Below are positions 33,915-41,839 of a stretch of 42,948 nucleotides of DNA, piece after piece. How positions within the stretch are numbered: the first letter of the stretch is position 1; every line of letters begins with the position of its first letter. Under the pieces are notes generated by a model, which ran no database searches, had not been told where the DNA came from, and was given only the letters and a program-made list of their open reading frames with translations. This DNA is from Lachnospiraceae bacterium (GTDB lineage Bacteria > Bacillota > Clostridia > Lachnospirales > Lachnospiraceae). The DNA lies in NCBI GenBank assembly GCA_024695665.1, contig JAILHT010000013.1, positions 1 to 42,948 on the forward strand, written 5' to 3'. The position numbers and the translations under genes were made by a program.

Positions 33915-33977
33915 TACTCACCCCTCCTTTCTTCCATGAATGAACGCCTCTTGAAATAATCCATTGTTTCAAATATA

Positions 33978-34003
33978 ATAACGGCGTAGGGTATATGTAG
34001 TTA
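33978..34003 (-). promoter_or_regulatory. Sigma-28 (SigD/FliA)-like promoter for the fliD-like gene
   Basis: On the minus strand: TAAC (34003-34000), 14 bases, GCCGTTAT (33985-33978). The SigD consensus is TAAA, about 15 bases, GCCGATAT, so 3/4 and 7/8 positions match. Transcription would start near 33971, leaving a leader of about 57 bases. Good agreement with a flagellar late gene. Confidence 0.5.
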
Positions 34004-34152
34004 TAGTAATTCTATTTATACAACATTATTATATGACAATAGTAAAAAAAAGTCATCTACAAAATACATTTATATAGAAGAAACAACTTACAATATATGG
34101 TGGTTAAGAGGCGATAAGGCCGAAAAAACCAAGTTTTTCGCAAAATTATTTG

Positions 34153-34181
34153 TTGACGGACAATAGTAATTGTGATATATT
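34153..34181 (+). promoter_or_regulatory. Promoter of rpmG-secE-nusG-rplK-rplA
   Basis: TTGACG (34153-34158), 17 bases, TATATT (34176-34181), preceded by TGA (extended -10). Transcription would begin near 34188. The remaining spacer 34010-34150 is AT-rich, with a CGAAAAA/TTTTTCG inverted repeat at 34123-34141 and nothing else I recognise. Confidence 0.75.
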
Positions 34182-34281
34182 TAGACGGCTTGGAAAAAGG
34201 TCTTTTTTTTATGCCCAAATTTACGATGGTAGGGATAAAGAAAAGTAACCACACAAAAATAAATTTATGGAGGTGGAAGTT

Positions 34282-34431
34282 GTGCGCACTAAGATTACAT
34301 TAGCATGTACCGAATGCAAACGTCGTAACTACAACACGACAAAAGACAAGAAAACTCATCCGGACAGAGTGGAAACCAAAAAGTATTGTAGATTCTGTAG
34401 AACACATACAATGCATAAGGAGACCAAATAG
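34282..34431 (+). CDS. rpmG: 50S ribosomal protein L33
   Basis: A 49-residue protein, GTG start at 34282, stop TAG 34429-34431; TGGAGGTGG lies about 8 bases upstream. The sequence [18 protein letters not shown] and [16 protein letters not shown] is a clear L33 with the zinc-ribbon form: C-x2-C in CTEC and CRFC, so the zinc-containing paralogue. It sits in the conserved order L33-SecE-NusG. Too short for a 60-residue cutoff. Confidence 0.95.
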   Translation: MRTKITLACTECKRRNYNTTKDKKTHPDRVETKKYCRFCRTHTMHKETK

Positions 34432-34455
34432 TCAGATTGTGTGAAGGAGTTTATT

Positions 34456-34659
34456 ATGGCAGAGAAAAATGAAAAAGCTCCAAAGACAAGCTTCTTTGAC
34501 GGCCTCAAGGTTGAATTCAAGAAAATCATTTGGCCGACAAAAGATACGCTTGTTAAACAGACTGCAGCAGTAGTTGCTGTATCGGTTGCAGTAGGTTTAA
34601 TTATTTCGTTGCTGGATTCAGTTATCCAGTACGGTATAAATTTCCTTGTAAATTTATAA
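34456..34659 (+). CDS. secE: Preprotein translocase subunit SecE
   Basis: A 67-residue protein with the single-helix SecE form of Firmicutes: amphipathic GLKVEFKKIIWPTKDTLVK followed by a membrane helix (AAVVAVSVAVGLIISLLDSVI). It clamps SecY in the translocon. ATG 34456 lies 6 bases after GAAGGAG; the in-frame start at 34441 has none. Position ahead of nusG supports the call. Confidence 0.95.
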   Translation: MAEKNEKAPKTSFFDGLKVEFKKIIWPTKDTLVKQTAAVVAVSVAVGLIISLLDSVIQYGINFLVNL

Positions 34660-34679
34660 TTCTTTAGAGAGGTGGCAAA

Positions 34680-35198
34680 ATGGCAGAAGCTAGATGGTAT
34701 GTAGTTCATACATATTCCGGATATGAGAACAAAGTAAAGGCAAACATCGACAAAGCCATTGAGAACAGACATCTCAAGGATCTTATCCTTGAAGTGAGAG
34801 TTCCTATGGAAGATGTGGTTGAAATCAAAAACGGAGCGAAGAAACAGGTTTCAAGGAAGATGTTTCCGGGTTATGTGCTCGTAAATATGGTTATGAACGA
34901 CGATACCTGGTACGTTGTCAGAAACACCACAGGTGTAACAGGATTCGTTGGACCGGGATCTAAGCCGGTGCCACTCACAGACGAGGAAATGAACAATTTG
35001 GGAATCGGAGCTAGCGGAATCGTCGCTGACTTCGAGGAAGGAGACATGGTTGTGGTTATCGACGGTATCTGGAAGGATACGGTTGGAGCCATCCGTTCAG
35101 TAAACCATGGCAAACAGTCCTTAACTATAAATGTAGAGCTTTTCGGCAGGGAGACTCCTGTTGAGATAGACTTTACGGAAGTTAAGAAGATGAATTAA
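34680..35198 (+). CDS. nusG: Transcription termination/antitermination factor NusG
   Basis: A 172-residue protein. NGN domain: RWYVVHTYSGYENKVKANI to GYVLVNMVMND; C-terminal KOW domain: FEEGDMVVVIDGIWKDTVGAI. It binds RNA polymerase and links it to Rho or the ribosome. AGAGAGGTGG precedes the ATG. Conserved neighbours secE and rplK on either side. Confidence 0.97.
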   Translation: MAEARWYVVHTYSGYENKVKANIDKAIENRHLKDLILEVRVPMEDVVEIKNGAKKQVSRKMFPGYVLVNMVMNDDTWYVVRNTTGVTGFVGPGSKPVPLTDEEMNNLGIGASGIVADFEEGDMVVVIDGIWKDTVGAIRSVNHGKQSLTINVELFGRETPVEIDFTEVKKMN

Positions 35199-35213
35199 GG
35201 AGGCAAACTTTAA

Positions 35214-35639
35214 ATGGCAAAAAAAGTAGAAGGATACATTAAATTGCAGATTCCTGCCGGAAAGGCAACACCTGCTCCTCCGGTCGGACCTGCACTTGGA
35301 CAGCACGGTGTAAACATCGTTGAGTTCACAAAGCAGTTCAATGCCAGAACAGCAGATCAGGGAGACACCATCATCCCTGTAGTTATCACAGTATATGCAG
35401 ACAGAAGCTTTAGTTTCGTAACAAAGACTCCGCCTGCAGCAGTACTTATCAAGCAGGCTTGCAACATCAAGACTGCATCAGGAGTACCTAACAAGAACAA
35501 AGTGGCAACTCTTTCCAAAGCAAAACTTCAGGAAATCGCAGAGAAGAAGATGCCTGATTTGAACGCAGCATCACTCGAAGCAGCTATGAGCATGATTGCA
35601 GGAACTGCAAGAAGCATGGGTATAACTGTAGAAGAATAA
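35214..35639 (+). CDS. rplK: 50S ribosomal protein L11
   Basis: A 141-residue protein with the proline-rich N-terminus [25 protein letters not shown] and the [12 protein letters not shown] and AGTARSMGI segments typical of L11. It binds the GTPase-associated centre of 23S rRNA and is needed for RelA-type stringent response. AAGGAGG lies 8-9 bases before ATG 35214. It is followed by the L1 leader and rplA. Confidence 0.98.
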   Translation: MAKKVEGYIKLQIPAGKATPAPPVGPALGQHGVNIVEFTKQFNARTADQGDTIIPVVITVYADRSFSFVTKTPPAAVLIKQACNIKTASGVPNKNKVATLSKAKLQEIAEKKMPDLNAASLEAAMSMIAGTARSMGITVEE

Positions 35640-35650
35640 TTTTTGAAAAC

Positions 35651-35717
35651 AATCGTGACAGCAACACGATTTATCGTTAACGAAAGTGGGAGGGAGGAAT
35701 TCCCCCGCTATTACCAC
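35651..35717 (+). promoter_or_regulatory. Structured rplK-rplA spacer, probable L1-binding mRNA leader
   Basis: A 7-bp hairpin AATCGTG/CACGATT (35651-35671) is followed by GTGGGAGGGAGGAATTCC and CCCGCTATTACCAC, where GTGG pairs with CCAC and GGAGG with CCCCC. A similar GTGGGAGG...ATTACCACA element precedes rplA in other Firmicutes and mimics the 23S site of L1. Autoregulation is inferred from that. Confidence 0.55.
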
Positions 35718-35731
35718 AGGAGGTTCATTAA

Positions 35732-36427
35732 ATGAAGAGAAGTAAAAGATATGCTGAGGCAGCTAAGCAGATCGACAGAGCTGCACAGTATGATGTAGAA
35801 GAAGCAGTTGCTTTAATAAAGAAAACAGCAGGAGCAAAGTTCGACGAGACAATCGAAGCTCACATTCGTACCGGATGTGACGGACGTCACGCTGAGCAGC
35901 AGGTTCGTGGAGCCGTTGTTCTTCCTCACGGAACAGGAAAGACTGTACGTGTTTTGGTATTCGCAAAGGGAACAAAGCTTGACGAGGCTGAGGCAGCAGG
36001 TGCTGATTTCGTTGGAGGAGAGGATCTCATTCCAAAGATTCAGAACGACGGATGGCTTGATTTCGATGTAGTTGTAGCTACTCCTGATATGATGGGTGTT
36101 GTTGGACGTCTCGGACGTGTACTCGGACCTAAGGGATTAATGCCAAACCCGAAGGCCGGAACAGTTACTATGGACGTTGCAAAGGCTATCGCTGATATTA
36201 AAGCAGGTAAGATTGAGTACAGACTTGACAAGAGCAATATCATCCATGTACCGGTTGGAAAGGCTTCTTTCTCAGAGGAACAGTTAGCGGACAACTTCCA
36301 AGCTCTTATGGGTGCTATCAACAAGGCTAAGCCAGCAAGCTTAAAGGGACAGTATATAAAGAGCATCTCTTTGGCTCCTACTATGGGACCTGGTGTTAAG
36401 GTTAATGTAACAAAGGTTGCACAGTAA
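35732..36427 (+). CDS. rplA: 50S ribosomal protein L1
   Basis: A 231-residue protein forming the L1 stalk that guides release of E-site tRNA. The family features [32 protein letters not shown] (about 36-67, key [11 protein letters not shown]), [23 protein letters not shown] and [19 protein letters not shown] are all present. The usual second residue set DPRHADQ is DGRHAEQ here. CAGGAGG lies 9 bases before the ATG. Last gene before a new promoter. Confidence 0.98.
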   Translation: MKRSKRYAEAAKQIDRAAQYDVEEAVALIKKTAGAKFDETIEAHIRTGCDGRHAEQQVRGAVVLPHGTGKTVRVLVFAKGTKLDEAEAAGADFVGGEDLIPKIQNDGWLDFDVVVATPDMMGVVGRLGRVLGPKGLMPNPKAGTVTMDVAKAIADIKAGKIEYRLDKSNIIHVPVGKASFSEEQLADNFQALMGAINKAKPASLKGQYIKSISLAPTMGPGVKVNVTKVAQ

Positions 36428-36443
36428 TTTAGGCATATTTTTG

Positions 36444-36472
36444 TTGACACCTAAAATATAAGATGATATATT
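36444..36472 (+). promoter_or_regulatory. rplJL promoter
   Basis: TTGACA (36444-36449), 17 bases, TATATT (36467-36472) with an extended TGA just upstream. A near-consensus, strong promoter. The predicted transcript begins at about 36479, right where the L10 leader starts. Confidence 0.9.
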
Positions 36473-36477
36473 ATTTA

Positions 36478-36567
36478 AGCATGTTGCCGAAGACAGCAGG
36501 TGTCCTATGGGACGTAAACTTATCAGTGCCTGCCGAGGGAATTTCGAAATAATCGAATTCATTATCA
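36478..36567 (+). ncRNA. Ribosomal protein L10 leader
   Basis: GCATGTTGCCGAAGACAGC followed by AGGTGTCC, GGGACGTAAACTTATCAG and GTGCCTGCCGAGGG is the conserved core of the L10 leader, with a kink-turn and the long pairing GCAGG/CCTGC. The L10(L12)4 complex binds it and represses rplJL. It extends from the promoter to a terminator at 36568. Confidence 0.85.
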
Positions 36568-36597
36568 CCCTCTGTCTTTTGGACAGAGGGTTTTTTT
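36568..36597 (+). terminator. Terminator of the L10 leader (attenuator)
   Basis: CCCTCTGTC (36568-36576) and GACAGAGGG (36582-36590) form a perfect 9-bp stem with TTTTTTT after it, 67 bases ahead of rplJ. Its position between the leader and the gene implies premature termination when L10 is in excess. Confidence 0.85.
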
Positions 36598-36663
36598 CGG
36601 CTCCAATATAAAACGGCGGTCCTTTCGGATCAGCTAGTATTAGAAGAAGGAGGTGCACGATTC

Positions 36664-37224
36664 ATGGCAAAGGTAGAACTTAAACAGCCAATCGTACAGG
36701 AAATTTCTGAGAATGTAAAAGATGCTCAGTCTGTTGTAGTTGTAGATTACCGTGGACTTACAGTTGCTGAGGATACAGCATTACGTAAGGCATTGAGAGC
36801 AGAAGGAATCATATATAAAGTTTACAAGAACACATATATGACCAGAGCATTCGAGGGAACTGATTTTGCACAGCTTGCACCGGTTCTTGAAGGACCAAGC
36901 GCAATCGCAATCAGTAAGACAGACGCAACAGCACCGGCTCGTATTCTTGCAAAATTCGCAAAGGATGCAAAGGCGCTCGAGATCAAAGCAGGTGTAGTAG
37001 AAGGAACACTCTATGATGCAAAGGGAATGGCAACAGTTGCTTCAATCCCATCAAGAGAAGAACTTCTTTCCAAATTCCTTGGAAGCATTCAGTCACCTAT
37101 TACAAACTTCGCTCGTGTTCTTAATCAGATCGCAGAGCAGGGTGGCGCAGTAGCAGCTGAAGCTCCTGCAGAAGCACCGGCAGCTGAGGAAGCTCCGGCA
37201 GCAGAAGAGACTCCTGCAGAATAA
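36664..37224 (+). CDS. rplJ: 50S ribosomal protein L10
   Basis: A 186-residue protein that anchors L7/L12 dimers to the ribosome. It shows VVVDYRGLTVAEDTALRKALR and YKVYKNTYMTRAFEGTDF. The C-terminus ends in an Ala/Glu/Pro-rich tail (EAPAEAPAAEEAPAAEETP, about 167-185), an extension of about 15-20 residues over the usual length, as seen in some Clostridia. GAAGGAGG lies about 9 bases before the ATG. Confidence 0.97.
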   Translation: MAKVELKQPIVQEISENVKDAQSVVVVDYRGLTVAEDTALRKALRAEGIIYKVYKNTYMTRAFEGTDFAQLAPVLEGPSAIAISKTDATAPARILAKFAKDAKALEIKAGVVEGTLYDAKGMATVASIPSREELLSKFLGSIQSPITNFARVLNQIAEQGGAVAAEAPAEAPAAEEAPAAEETPAE

Positions 37225-37279
37225 TCTGTCAGGAAAACAAATTGAAATCAAATCAAAATTTTTACGGAGGTAAAATAAA

Positions 37280-37654
37280 ATGGCTAAGTTAACAACAGAA
37301 GAGTTTATCGCAGCAATCAAAGAGTTAAGCGTATTAGAGTTAAATGACCTTGTAAAGGCATGTGAGGAAGAGTTCGGTGTATCTGCAGCAGCAGGTGTTG
37401 TAGTTGCAGCAGCAGGCGGTGCTGAAGCAGCCGGAGAAGAGAAGACTGAGTTCGATGTAGAGCTTACAGAAGTTGGTCCTAACAAAGTTAAGGTTATCAA
37501 GGTTGTACGTGAAGCTACAGGTCTTGGACTTAAAGAAGCTAAGGATCTCGTTGATGGAGCACCTAAGGTTCTCAAAGAGCAGGCTGACAAGGCTACAGCT
37601 GAGGACATCAAGGCTAAACTTGAGGCTGAGGGAGCAAAGGTTACTCTTAAGTAA
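37280..37654 (+). CDS. rplL: 50S ribosomal protein L7/L12
   Basis: A 124-residue protein with an N-terminal dimerisation helix ([20 protein letters not shown]), an alanine/glycine hinge and the C-terminal factor-binding domain ([27 protein letters not shown]). It recruits translation GTPases. TACGGAGG precedes the ATG. The usual next genes, rpoB and rpoC, are not here; the terminator at 37675 follows instead. Confidence 0.98.
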   Translation: MAKLTTEEFIAAIKELSVLELNDLVKACEEEFGVSAAAGVVVAAAGGAEAAGEEKTEFDVELTEVGPNKVKVIKVVREATGLGLKEAKDLVDGAPKVLKEQADKATAEDIKAKLEAEGAKVTLK

Positions 37655-37674
37655 TTCAATTAAAGCTTACTTTA

Positions 37675-37708
37675 AAGGCTACACACATTATGTGTGTAGT
37701 CTTTTTTT
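37675..37708 (+). terminator. rplJL terminator
   Basis: AAGGCTACACACA pairs with TGTGTGTAGTCTT (one G-U) around a short TTA loop and is followed by TTTTTTT. Confidence 0.9.
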
Positions 37709-37738
37709 GTGTAAAATCAAAAAAATTGTTACAAAAAG

Positions 37739-37804
37739 GTTGACATATACAGATATTGTGTTATTGTAATACTGTATTAAGCACCTAATACAGTATTACA
37801 ATAA
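37739..37804 (+). promoter_or_regulatory. Promoter and double operator of the GntR-ABC operon
   Basis: TTGACA (37739-37744), 16 bases, TATTGT with TG one base ahead as a probable extended -10. Overlapping it, TTATTGTAATACTGTATTA (37761-37779) and TAATACAGTATTACAATAA (37786-37804) form a perfect 19-bp inverted repeat around AGCACC. Each arm itself holds the pseudo-palindrome TAATAC-N-GTATTA, matching YtrA-type operators. It probably binds the regulator encoded next (two dimers), giving autorepression. Confidence 0.75.
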
Positions 37805-37838
37805 CAAATGTCGCAATCCGGATCGGGGAGGTGAGTTT

Positions 37839-38207
37839 ATGGATTGGGAATTTAAAAAGGGAGTGCCGATTTACATTCAGATAATAGAGAAGATTGAGTT
37901 TGATCTGCTGAGCGGCAAGTACAAAGTAGGAGAGAAACTTCCGTCGGTCAGAGAACTGGCTATGGAGGCAAATGTCAATCCCAATACAATGCAGAAAGCA
38001 TTTTCGGAGATGGAAAGAATGGAGCTTATCTTTACGGAGCGAACCTCGGGAAGATATGTCACCACAGACCAGACGAAAATCGATGCTCTGAAAAAAGAAT
38101 TGAGTAAAAAATACGTCGACGAATTTTTTGATACACTACATTCATTGGGGTTCGATGATAACGAGATTCTAAATGCAGTAAACACAAAATGCAAAGGGGA
38201 GGAATAG
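37839..38207 (+). CDS. GntR-family regulator, YtrA subfamily
   Basis: A 122-residue repressor. The winged helix-turn-helix covers about 10-75: PIYIQIIEKIEFDLLSGKY, GEKLPSVRELAMEANVNPNTMQKAF and TSGRYV. The C-terminal region is only about 45 residues (FFDTLHSLGFDDNEI), as in the YtrA subfamily, which controls ABC exporters and often responds to antibiotics or cell wall stress. GGGGAGG lies about 7 bases before the ATG. It is followed by its likely targets, an ATPase and permease; the double operator lies 35 bases upstream. Confidence 0.9.
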   Translation: MDWEFKKGVPIYIQIIEKIEFDLLSGKYKVGEKLPSVRELAMEANVNPNTMQKAFSEMERMELIFTERTSGRYVTTDQTKIDALKKELSKKYVDEFFDTLHSLGFDDNEILNAVNTKCKGEE

Positions 38208-38209
38208 AA

Positions 38210-38905
38210 ATGTCAATATTTGAACTCAGATGTTTGACAAAGAGTTATGGAAAAAAAGTGGCATTAAACAATGTCGGTCTCACGTTGGAAGCAGGGAGAA
38301 TAGTAGGGCTTTTGGGACCTAACGGAAGTGGAAAAACGACACTTATAAAGCTTGCAAACGGTCTGTTAAGACAGACGGAAGGAATGATATTTATAGATGG
38401 AAAAGAGCCTTCCACGGAGACTAAAAGTATTGTGTCATATCTGCCGGACAAGGATTTCCTTCCGGATTGGATGACAGTGAAAGATATAATAGCATACTAT
38501 GTCGATTTCTACAGCGATTTCGATACAGAGAGAGCCAAAACCATGCTTGGCAATCTGAACATTGACGAGAATATGAGACTCGGAAAGATGTCAAAAGGAA
38601 CCAGAGAAAAGGTGAGACTTATACTCACAATGGCAAGAAGGGCAAAAGTATATTTTTTGGATGAGCCTATAGCAGGCGTTGACCCGGCCGCAAGAGATTA
38701 CATCCTTAGAACCATTATATCGAACTATGAACCTGACGCTTTGGTAGTTATTTCCACACATCTTATCGCTGATGTGGAAAACGTGCTCGATGAAGCAGTG
38801 TTTCTTAGAAACGGTGAAGTGATACTTCACAAAAATGTTGAAGAGTTGGTTGAAGAACAAGGAAAGAGTCTGGACGGTTATTTCAGGGAGGTGTTCGCAT
38901 GTTAG
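38210..38905 (+). CDS. ABC transporter ATP-binding protein (exporter type)
   Basis: A 231-residue single nucleotide-binding domain. Walker A is GPNGSGKTT, Walker B VYFLDEPIAGVDP, the signature is MSKGTREKVRLILTMARR and the H-loop is ISTHLIADVEN. The signature differs from LSGGQ, as in YtrB/BcrA-like proteins. I start at ATG 38210 (GGGGAGG 8 bases upstream), 2 bases after the GntR stop, not at the in-frame ATG 38189. It overlaps the permease by 7 bases. Confidence 0.92.
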   Translation: MSIFELRCLTKSYGKKVALNNVGLTLEAGRIVGLLGPNGSGKTTLIKLANGLLRQTEGMIFIDGKEPSTETKSIVSYLPDKDFLPDWMTVKDIIAYYVDFYSDFDTERAKTMLGNLNIDENMRLGKMSKGTREKVRLILTMARRAKVYFLDEPIAGVDPAARDYILRTIISNYEPDALVVISTHLIADVENVLDEAVFLRNGEVILHKNVEELVEEQGKSLDGYFREVFAC

Positions 38906-39693
38906 GCAGATTGATAAAATATGATTTCAAATCGACATTCAGAAGTTTACTTCCACTTTGCGCGGCTTTTATCGTAGTGGGAGCACTGGCAGGGCTTTCG
39001 ATACCTGATTTTGATGCAAAGACTGCTCCTCCGACAGTCATAGTTGTACTCTGGGGGACAATAATGTTTGCGCTTGTCGCACTCACGGTAGCGGTAAGCA
39101 TCATATCAATGATAATTGTAATAACAAGATTTTATAAGAATCTGTTGGGCAGCGAAGGATATTTGTCATTCACACTCCCGGTAAGCGCAAAGATGCATCT
39201 CACATCAAAATGTATATCCGGATATGTAGAATTTGCGATAGCATTTTTGTCGGGAATAATTTCTTACGGACTTTTTCTCCTGATAGCAGTTGCAAGAGTC
39301 GGAAACTTGATTAACTTTAAAAAAGTATTCGAGGAATTAGCGGCTTTGATCGTAAATGTTGATGCTCCTTACGCAGTATTTTTCATACTCACTGCTTTGG
39401 CAGGAACTTTCCAGGCACTTATAAAGATATATTTTTCAATGATGTTAGGACATCAGTCGGAAGACCACAAAATACTAATGAGCTTTGTTGGATATATCGT
39501 GATAAGTATTATAGAAGCAACGATTGAGCATATCATAAGCATAATCTTCCTCGGAGTTTCGTTTATCTCTGAGACGACAGATGTTGTATCGCTTGGATAT
39601 CTTATAATGACATTTGTGATTACTATGATTTTTAACATAGTCTATGTTATCGGAACATATTATCTCATGAACAACAAACTGAATCTGGAATAA
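38899..39693 (+). CDS. ABC transporter permease (6-helix exporter type)
   Basis: A 264-residue membrane protein with about six hydrophobic segments (LLPLCAAFIVVGALAGL, IMFALVALTVAVSIISMIIVI, FLSGIISYGLFLLIAVA and others). GSEGYLSFTLPVSAKMHLTSK after the second segment is typical of ABC-2 permeases in YtrA-regulated operons. It is presumably the partner of the ATPase just upstream. The exported compound is unknown. A terminator follows at 39703. Confidence 0.8.
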   Translation: MLGRLIKYDFKSTFRSLLPLCAAFIVVGALAGLSIPDFDAKTAPPTVIVVLWGTIMFALVALTVAVSIISMIIVITRFYKNLLGSEGYLSFTLPVSAKMHLTSKCISGYVEFAIAFLSGIISYGLFLLIAVARVGNLINFKKVFEELAALIVNVDAPYAVFFILTALAGTFQALIKIYFSMMLGHQSEDHKILMSFVGYIVISIIEATIEHIISIIFLGVSFISETTDVVSLGYLIMTFVITMIFNIVYVIGTYYLMNNKLNLE

Positions 39694-39702
39694 AATATAG
39701 AT

Positions 39703-39755
39703 TGGGAGGTTACCCCTTTGAACGTTGGTTTAAAGAGGGAACCTCTTCTTTTTTT
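39703..39755 (+). terminator. Terminator of the GntR-ABC operon
   Basis: GAGGTT + CCCCTTT pairs with AAAGAGGG + AACCTC (one bulge), followed by TTCTTTTTTT. It lies 10 bases after the permease stop. Confidence 0.8.
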
Positions 39756-39781
39756 GCATTTTATGTGTGATAATAAACTCT

Positions 39782-41752
39782 ATGAAAAAGAGAAAAAGAA
39801 ACAGAGCTTTTTGGCATTTTTTCAGAATACAGTTTGTCCTTTTAATATTGGTAATATCAGCAGTTGCATATTACTTTTTGGGGGGATATGCAGAAGAGGT
39901 GTCAAAACTTAAAACAGAGGCACAGAAGATAGTGAGAGCGACCGACGAGGAGACTTTCAGAAGCGCGGAGACCTCTGTTGTCTACGACAAATACAACAGC
40001 GTGATAACAACTTTGAGCGGAGAGAAGGTTGCTTATTACATATCATATGACAATATACCGCAGGATTTTGTCTATGCGATGATTTGCACGGAGGACAGAA
40101 AATTTTTCAAGCACAACGGTATTGATGTTCGAGCAATTCTAAGAGCCGCTTATGCTGCAATCAGAAATGGCGAGGTTACAGAGGGAGCGAGTACGATAAC
40201 AATGCAGCTTGCGAGAAATATTTTCCTCTCTCAGGACAAGACATGGCAGAGAAAGGCCGAAGAGATATTCATGGCGGTCGAGCTTGAGAAGAAGTACACG
40301 AAGAGTGAAATAATGGAGTTCTACCTAAACAATATCTATTTTGGTAACGGATACTACGGCATTCAGGCGGCATCGATCGGATACTTTGGAAAGACTGTGG
40401 ATGAGCTTGATCTTTCACAGATGGTGTATCTTTGTGCCATACCGAACAATCCCTCTTACTACGATCCGTACACGAACTCAGACAATACCATAGCAAGACG
40501 AAACAGAATGCTCCAAAATATGTATGATATGGGAGTGATAACAGATGGCGCATATTCTCTAGCGTGTGAGGAGAGCGTAAGCCTCGTTCATACAGAAAAA
40601 AATAAGTACAACTATGTTGAGACATATATTTATTATTGTGCGACGAGAGCACTTATGAAAAAAGACGGATTTGTTTTTCAAAATGTGTTTGCTTCAGAGG
40701 ATGAGGAAGACGCTTATGATGTAAGCTACAGGGAGAAATACACGGAGTGCAACGAGAGACTGTTCAAGGACGGTCTTAGAATCTATACATCGATAGATAT
40801 GGATATGCAAAACGAACTGCAGGATGCAGTCGATGACAGACTTTCCTCGTTTGATGAGACAAATGCAGAGGGAACTTACGAGTTGCAGGGTGCAGCAGTA
40901 TGTATAAACAATGACACCGGAAAGGTGAATGCGATAGTCGGTGGAAGGAGCCAGACTACCGACGAATACACATTGAATCGTGCCTATCAAAGCTACAGGC
41001 AGCCGGGAAGCACGATAAAACCGCTTATTGTATACACGCCGGCATTTGAGAGGGGATATACCCCGGAGTCCACAGTGGTAGATGAGCCGACGGAAGATTC
41101 ACCGGCGAATGCAAACGGCACATACTCAGGAGACATAAGCATTACAGATGCCGTGGCTTACTCGAAAAATACGGTTGCATACAGTCTTTTTAAAGAGGTG
41201 ACACCGAAAGCGGGATTGGATTACCTCTACAATATGAATTTTAACGGCTTGTCAGAGGAGGACGAGAGACTTATATCAGCACTCGGAGGACTCACGAGAG
41301 GTGCATCCTGCGTTGAGATGGCTTCGGCTTACGCAACCTTAGAAAATGACGGAGTATACCGTACACCAAGCTGCATAGTAAAAATCGAGGATGCTGACGG
41401 AAATATCATTGTCGACGAGTCGGAGGCCACGGAGAGCAAGGAGATATACAAGATAAAAGCATCCAGGATGATGACGGAGACACTCACAAAGGTTATGGAG
41501 TACGGAACCGGAAAAGATGTTGCCCTAGAAGAAATGACAAGCGCCGGAAAAACCGGAACGACAAACGAGAACAAGGATGGCTGGTTTGTGGGATACACGA
41601 GATATTACACAACATCGGTATGGGTCGGATATGATATGCCAAAAGAACTCGAGGGTCTGACAGGATCTGCATACCCCGGAGAAATATGGAAGGAATTCAT
41701 GGATGAAATTCATGAAGACCTGGAGGATCTGGACTTTTTGCCATATATGTAG
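39782..41752 (+). CDS. Class A penicillin-binding protein (bifunctional glycosyltransferase/transpeptidase)
   Basis: A 656-residue membrane-anchored enzyme that polymerises and crosslinks peptidoglycan. A basic N-terminus and one membrane helix (17-34) precede the GT51 domain: catalytic Glu104 in CTEDRKFFKHNG, EGASTITMQLARN and ELEKKYTKSEIMEFYLNNIYFG. The transpeptidase motifs are S410-TIK in QPGSTIKPL, S461-KN and K590-TG in SAGKTGTTNENKDGW. Shorter than typical PBP1a. No ribosome binding site precedes ATG 39782; TGTGATAAT lies 8 bases before it and could be an extended -10, which would make a nearly leaderless mRNA. Confidence 0.93.
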   Translation: MKKRKRNRAFWHFFRIQFVLLILVISAVAYYFLGGYAEEVSKLKTEAQKIVRATDEETFRSAETSVVYDKYNSVITTLSGEKVAYYISYDNIPQDFVYAMICTEDRKFFKHNGIDVRAILRAAYAAIRNGEVTEGASTITMQLARNIFLSQDKTWQRKAEEIFMAVELEKKYTKSEIMEFYLNNIYFGNGYYGIQAASIGYFGKTVDELDLSQMVYLCAIPNNPSYYDPYTNSDNTIARRNRMLQNMYDMGVITDGAYSLACEESVSLVHTEKNKYNYVETYIYYCATRALMKKDGFVFQNVFASEDEEDAYDVSYREKYTECNERLFKDGLRIYTSIDMDMQNELQDAVDDRLSSFDETNAEGTYELQGAAVCINNDTGKVNAIVGGRSQTTDEYTLNRAYQSYRQPGSTIKPLIVYTPAFERGYTPESTVVDEPTEDSPANANGTYSGDISITDAVAYSKNTVAYSLFKEVTPKAGLDYLYNMNFNGLSEEDERLISALGGLTRGASCVEMASAYATLENDGVYRTPSCIVKIEDADGNIIVDESEATESKEIYKIKASRMMTETLTKVMEYGTGKDVALEEMTSAGKTGTTNENKDGWFVGYTRYYTTSVWVGYDMPKELEGLTGSAYPGEIWKEFMDEIHEDLEDLDFLPYM

Positions 41753-41762
41753 AAAGCCAATC

Positions 41763-41791
41763 TTGACACTATTAAGAGTGAATTTTATACT
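41763..41791 (+). promoter_or_regulatory. Glucokinase promoter
   Basis: TTGACA (41763-41768), 17 bases, TATACT (41786-41791). Transcription would start near 41798, about 42 bases ahead of the gene. Confidence 0.88.
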
Positions 41792-41839
41792 AAATAGGCA
41801 GTGTTAAAAGTTGTAAAAATGTATATGGAGGAACACAAA

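Noticed and set aside
34123..34141. CGAAAAA-ACCAAG-TTTTTCG as a terminator
   Set aside because: The stem is AT-rich and no T-tract follows the right arm (GCAAAATTATT); no gene on either strand ends here.
39718..39912. Short plus frame beginning at the operon terminator
   Set aside because: It starts inside the hairpin at 39703-39755 and overlaps the PBP start in another frame, with no domain.
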